From positions 1 to 9,353 of the forward strand of contig MFFY01000043.1 of assembly GCA_001778055.1 (NCBI GenBank): 9,353 bases of DNA, in the 5' to 3' direction. Source of the DNA: Candidatus Falkowbacteria bacterium RIFCSPLOWO2_12_FULL_45_13. Lineage in GTDB: Bacteria > Patescibacteriota > Patescibacteriia > Patescibacteriales > GWC2-42-12. The position numbers were made by a program, and so were the translations under genes. The notes beneath the pieces were generated by a model. That model had not been told where the DNA came from, did not search any database, and was given only the letters and a program-made list of their open reading frames with translations. This document shows positions 6,570 to 9,353 of this stretch, piece by piece. Each line of letters starts with the position of its first letter. The first letter of the stretch is position 1.

Positions 6570-7556
6570 TTAGATATATTTGGCAATTACTTCATTCGGC
6601 GTTAAATAATTTAATGACTTCCTTGGCCGGTTGTTAAGCTGTTCTTGTATAGCGTAAATCTCATCATGACTTATCTTAGACATATCCGTTTTTCTTGGCA
6701 AGTACTGCCTGATTAGCTTGTTTAAATTTTCTATGCCGCCTTTTTGCCACGAGGCGTAAGCGTCGCAGAAATACGACTGAACATTAAAGGTGTTTAAAGT
6801 ATTTAAATGTTTAGCGTTCTCCAAACCGTTGTCTCTGGTGATAGATTGCCATAATTCATTAGGTAGCGACTCAACGCTCTGGGCAATGGCCTGCTCGGTT
6901 TCTCCCGCTTCTTTGTTTTTCAGCTTGCGCAGACGGCACAACATAGTTTTTCTTTCGTATTGCACCGACAGGGTGTTTTTTTGTTTGGAGAAAATCATGC
7001 TGTCGGTTTCCCAATCGCCAACTCGACTTTTCTCATTGATTTCTGCTGGACGGAGATGAATTGATATTCTCTCCGGGATATTGATTTTATTGTGTTTTTT
7101 GCGATCAAACCGTCTTTGCCGCTTAGACCGTTTGGTCCGCAGGTGCGGATACAAATATTCAAATCTACCTTCACCGTTGTAAATATACTGATAGATGCTT
7201 TCGTGGCTGACAGTGGTTCCGTTCAGACCGGGCGGCGGCTGATCTTTAAGTCGACCGGCTATTTGATCCGGGCTGCAATTTTGATTTAATTTATTGACCA
7301 CATATTCTCTGAGTTTGGCGTATTCAAACTTCTCCAATTTCTTTTTATTCTTTTTCCTTTGTCTGGCGTCGTGCAATCTTTGGGCGTGAACCGCCCGATA
7401 GGGCAGATAGGCGTCGCTGTTTCTTTTCACTTCTCGCGAGATGTCGGTATGTCCGCGGCACAGCCTTCTACCTATCCACCTCCGGCTCTTGCCCATCTTC
7501 AAATACAGCTCAATTTGTTCCCTCTCATAGTAGGTTATTTTTGATATTTTCGACAT
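6570..7556 (-). CDS. IS30-family transposase
   Basis: Residue numbers below count from an upstream TTG at 7562. I prefer ATG 7556 (residue 3) because AAGGA lies 10 nt upstream, giving 328 residues. The N-terminal helix-turn-helix of the family spans about 8-48 (ITYYEREQIELYLKMG ... DISREVKRN). A second conserved part is SPDQIAGRL (97-105), then SHESIYQYIY (119-128). The DDE nuclease residues are Asp187 in GDWETD, Asp244 in ITRDNG and Glu278 in GGIENLNKLIRQYLP. The second Asp and the Glu are separated by 33 residues, the classical IS30 spacing. No frameshift or internal stop is present, and the length is normal, so the enzyme is probably functional. It cuts and joins the ends of its own element. 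Confidence 0.93.
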   Translation of the reverse strand: MSKISKITYYEREQIELYLKMGKSRRWIGRRLCRGHTDISREVKRNSDAYLPYRAVHAQRLHDARQRKKNKKKLEKFEYAKLREYVVNKLNQNCSPDQIAGRLKDQPPPGLNGTTVSHESIYQYIYNGEGRFEYLYPHLRTKRSKRQRRFDRKKHNKINIPERISIHLRPAEINEKSRVGDWETDSMIFSKQKNTLSVQYERKTMLCRLRKLKNKEAGETEQAIAQSVESLPNELWQSITRDNGLENAKHLNTLNTFNVQSYFCDAYASWQKGGIENLNKLIRQYLPRKTDMSKISHDEIYAIQEQLNNRPRKSLNYLTPNEVIAKYI

Positions 7557-7566
7557 AAGCAATTAT

Positions 7567-7572
7567 TCCTTA
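7567..7572 (-). promoter_or_regulatory. Shine-Dalgarno site of the transposase
   Basis: TAAGGA on the minus strand lies 10 nt before ATG 7556 but only about 4 nt before the upstream TTG at 7562. This favours the ATG. It is one of the few recognisable ribosome binding sites in the window, which fits a gene imported from elsewhere. Confidence 0.5.
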
Positions 7573-7605
7573 AATGAATTAATTGCTTATATTAACATGT
7601 CCTGG

Positions 7606-7630
7606 GGTGGTGCAGTAGGGTTTGAATCTT
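7606..7630 (-). repeat. Right terminal inverted repeat of the IS30 element
   Basis: 25 bp. On the minus strand it reads AAGATTCAA, a variable ACCCT, then ACTGCACCACC. It is one base shorter than the left end in the variable middle. Confidence 0.8.
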
Positions 7631-7633
7631 GTG

Positions 7634-7701
7634 GCGTAGCGAAAAAATTGCTGATTTCAGCCAGCTGCCTTAAATAACATTTTTTGATCCGTAAATTCTA
7701 A
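7634..7701 (-). repeat. Dispersed intergenic repeat, copy 5 (right end of an IS-split pair)
   Basis: Read on the minus strand it begins TTAGAATTTACGG (7701-7689), matching 10 of 13 bases of the head of copies 1 and 4. It continues to the core GGCAGCTGGCTGAAATC (from 7669), then CAATTTTTTCGCTACG. Together with copy 4 it would bound an element of about 227 bp once the IS and one target copy are removed. Confidence 0.7.
7642..7661 (-). terminator. Weak candidate intrinsic terminator after the radical SAM gene
   Basis: On the minus strand GCTG AAAT CAGC is followed by AATTTTTT, 48 nt after the stop of the radical SAM gene. The stem is only 4-5 bp, and the sequence is part of the dispersed repeat core, so termination may be incidental or weak. 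Confidence 0.3.
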
Positions 7702-7708
7702 TTTTTAA

Positions 7709-9193
7709 TTACTTCTTCTTTATTTTCATTAAATAAACAATTAGCCGCTTGACTAGTCTAGTGATAAAATTCTTTTGGCCGCTGAACAAGTAGATATTTC
7801 TTAATTTGGCGAATAAATAAATGTCCAGAGGCAAAGCATAATTCAAACGCTCAACTCTTTTTTTCAACAGGGTTTTTAGCACCGGGATGTTCCTTTTATG
7901 AGCCAAAGCCAGCAGATGCACTACCACGCGCGAATATTTAACCGCCTGCTTATAATCCCAGTTCACCCACTCCATGCGGTAATCATTTCGCCAGCGGTCA
8001 AACTTATCCCAGCCTTCAATTTTTGCCGGCGGCGCCAAGCCCAATTTTTTGGCCGCCTCGTAAAGTCCGGTGCCCGGATAAGGCAAAAACCAACCGCAGG
8101 TAAAAGCCAAATTGTGGTTGATCTCCAATAATTTAATGATCAATCGCATGGTCTGTTTATATTCCGCTTCCGTCTCCGAAGGCAGGCCGAAAACAATCGA
8201 GCCAGAGGCCATGATGCCGGAGTCTTTTAACAAAGTTACGGCCTTAATGATGTCCTTGGTGGCGGTGCCCTTTTGCACCACTTCTTTCAAAATTCTATCC
8301 GAACCCGATTCAAAACCGAACATGATTTCCTGGCACTTGGTGGCCTTTAAATCGGCCACGAATTTTTCATCCACGAATTCAACCCGGCAATCGGCAAAAT
8401 ACGGCAAATTCAAGCCGCGGGCGATGGCGAAAGCGCGCTCTTTATTGACAAAAAAATTGTCGTCTAAAAACCTGATGGCGTTGATATTATGTTTGGCGAT
8501 AACCGGTTTTAAATTGGCGATCAGCTTTTCGGCCGAATGGGCCCGCCAGCGCCGGTTGTTGAAAACCAGATTATAGCAAAACTGGCAATTGAACGGACAG
8601 CCGCGCGAGGTGACCACCGCTAGGGTTCTTTTGTAGCGGTCGGAAAAATAGGGCACGATATAATCTTCTACGTTGATCAGCGACCAATCAATTAAATATT
8701 CATCCATGTCGCCGAAATGCCTCCGGGGATTGACGATAATCCGTCCGTTTTGATCTTTAAACCCCAAACTGGCGATATTTTTATAGTTTTCTTCATGGCC
8801 TAAATTATTCACCAATTCAACCAGGGTTTCTTCGCCTTCGCCGATTACCACGAAATCAATCGCCGCTTCCTCGAGCACCTGGTTCGGCAATAAAGAGGCG
8901 TGGGCGTTTCCCCAAACTATCAAGTACCCTTTAGCTTTTAACCCCTTGCTTAAATCAACATATTTTTTATTCAGGTAGCCGGTGAAAACCGACATGCCGA
9001 TCAGATCAGGCTTGAAACTTTCAATTTCCGGCTCAATCTCACCGATCTGGCTTTCTTTTTTATAGATGATTTTGGGAATATGGCCGTTCTTTTTTAGCGC
9101 GGTGGCCAAATACAAAGGCCCCAAAGGAGAGATGCCCTTGGAATTATCGTCGCGCAAAGCGATTAAAGCTACTTTTTTGTTAGTTGCTGGCAT
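7709..9193 (-). CDS. Radical SAM protein with N-terminal B12-binding-like domain
   Basis: The 494-residue protein has three parts. Residues 7-130 form a Rossmann-like cobalamin-binding-type domain: SPLGPLYLATALKKNGH, WGNAHASLLP at 94-103 and the typical VVIGEGEETLVELV at 115-128. The radical SAM core follows from 191, with the iron-sulfur cluster cysteines Cys199, Cys203 and Cys206 in CPFNCQFC, then RFLDDNFF (241-248) and FGFESGSDRILKEV (292-305). A helical C-terminal region runs from about 400. I do not see the DxHxxG motif that holds cobalamin from below, so the vitamin may be bound differently or not at all. The family does methylations, ring changes and other hard C-H chemistry on lipids, sugars and pigments. 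A tailoring role in this locus is inferred; the substrate is unknown. Confidence 0.88.
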   Translation of the reverse strand: MPATNKKVALIALRDDNSKGISPLGPLYLATALKKNGHIPKIIYKKESQIGEIEPEIESFKPDLIGMSVFTGYLNKKYVDLSKGLKAKGYLIVWGNAHASLLPNQVLEEAAIDFVVIGEGEETLVELVNNLGHEENYKNIASLGFKDQNGRIIVNPRRHFGDMDEYLIDWSLINVEDYIVPYFSDRYKRTLAVVTSRGCPFNCQFCYNLVFNNRRWRAHSAEKLIANLKPVIAKHNINAIRFLDDNFFVNKERAFAIARGLNLPYFADCRVEFVDEKFVADLKATKCQEIMFGFESGSDRILKEVVQKGTATKDIIKAVTLLKDSGIMASGSIVFGLPSETEAEYKQTMRLIIKLLEINHNLAFTCGWFLPYPGTGLYEAAKKLGLAPPAKIEGWDKFDRWRNDYRMEWVNWDYKQAVKYSRVVVHLLALAHKRNIPVLKTLLKKRVERLNYALPLDIYLFAKLRNIYLFSGQKNFITRLVKRLIVYLMKIKKK

Positions 9194-9247
9194 AATTATT
9201 ATTTTTTATCCAGACTCTCTTTAACGATTGTTCTTTGATAATCGGAC

Positions 9248-9295
9248 TTAAACGGTTAAATATTTTTTAAGATGCGTAAACCCTTGATAATTCAT
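9248..9295 (-). CDS. Possible 15-codon reading frame or remnant
   Basis: ATG 9295 opens MNYQGFTHLKKYLTV and stops at 9248. An AGGAG sequence lies 10 nt upstream, unusually good for this window. The gap before the radical SAM gene could hold a decayed gene start, since another frame continues after the stop without a break into the radical SAM start. It may equally be chance. Confidence 0.2.
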   Translation of the reverse strand: MNYQGFTHLKKYLTV

Positions 9296-9300
9296 AAATT

Positions 9301-9353
9301 TTACACTCCTAGTTGATTAACTATTTTTTTAACTAAATCGGATAAACTATACT
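9301..9353 (-). CDS. C-terminal end of an unidentified upstream gene
   Basis: An open frame from the right edge encodes YSLSDLVKKIVNQLGV and ends with TAA at 9301-9303. The pattern of hydrophobic and charged residues fits a final amphipathic helix, as often seen at the end of glycosyltransferases and similar enzymes. Only 16 codons are visible, so no function can be given and a chance frame is possible. Confidence 0.4.
   Translation of the reverse strand, partial: YSLSDLVKKIVNQLGV

Larger units (their letters stand above)
6544..7630 (-). mobile_element. Complete IS30-family insertion sequence, 1087 bp
   Basis: The element carries one transposase gene between imperfect terminal inverted repeats. 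The left end is AAGATTCAA (6544-6552) and CTGCACCACC (6560-6569); the right end mirrors it at 7606-7630, with a 5-6 bp variable middle and one length difference. The GATTCAA near the tips resembles the IS30 ends. GTG flanks both sides (6541-6543 and 7631-7633) as a 3-bp target duplication, a normal size for the family. The intact reading frame and near-matching ends suggest it is or was recently active. It lies between the radical SAM gene and the family 4 glycosyltransferase, inside an older repeat pair. Confidence 0.85.

Noticed and set aside
7557..7562. TTG at 7562 as the transposase start
   Set aside because: ATG at 7556 is the commoner codon and better spaced from the AAGGA site.
8112..8576. 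154-residue plus-strand frame antisense to the radical SAM gene
   Set aside because: It is opposite the conserved radical SAM core, has no family features, and all other genes are on the minus strand.

Overview
This window looks like part of a cell-surface polysaccharide locus from an uncultivated bacterium. Every supported gene is on the minus strand, so the biological reading order runs from high to low coordinates. TGA is used as an ordinary stop, for example in the deacetylase and in the glycosyltransferases ending at 2207 and 5326. This argues against the TGA-recoded Gracilibacteria/Absconditabacteria. AT-rich start regions, few Shine-Dalgarno sites, dispersed palindromic repeats of the GCCTGCCGGCAGGC type and an IS30 element would fit a Patescibacteria (Parcubacteria-like) genome. 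That placement is an impression, not a demonstrated result.

Layout in transcription order: the last 16 codons of an unidentified upstream gene (9301-9353); a radical SAM protein with an N-terminal B12-binding-like domain (7709-9193); an intact IS30-family insertion sequence (6544-7630) sitting inside an older repeat; a family 4-type glycosyltransferase (5326-6372); a polysaccharide deacetylase (4581-5321); a 182-bp spacer with a foldable element and short direct repeats; a FemAB-like acyltransferase (3328-4398) overlapping by 4 bp a second family 4 glycosyltransferase (2207-3331); a 406-bp spacer with two palindromic repeat structures and a candidate promoter; a small SAM methyltransferase (1261-1800); a DPM1-like family 2 glycosyltransferase (509-1258); and an NAD-dependent sugar epimerase/dehydratase that runs off the left edge (1-446).

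Together the genes suggest assembly of a modified glycan. The epimerase would shape a nucleotide sugar, the family 2 enzyme could load a sugar on a lipid carrier, the two family 4 enzymes would extend the chain, and the deacetylase, FemAB-like protein, methyltransferase and radical SAM protein would decorate it. Deacetylase, FemAB-like protein and family 4 glycosyltransferases also occur together in exosortase-associated exopolysaccharide loci. No exosortase, flippase or polymerase is visible here.

The most unusual part is non-coding. Five diverged copies of a roughly 35-bp repeat occupy four places in three intergenic gaps, including two inverted pairs, and one pair has been split by the IS30 element. 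A 150-bp near-perfect palindrome and a separate Y-shaped foldable element add to this. No CRISPR array, tRNA or rRNA was found.
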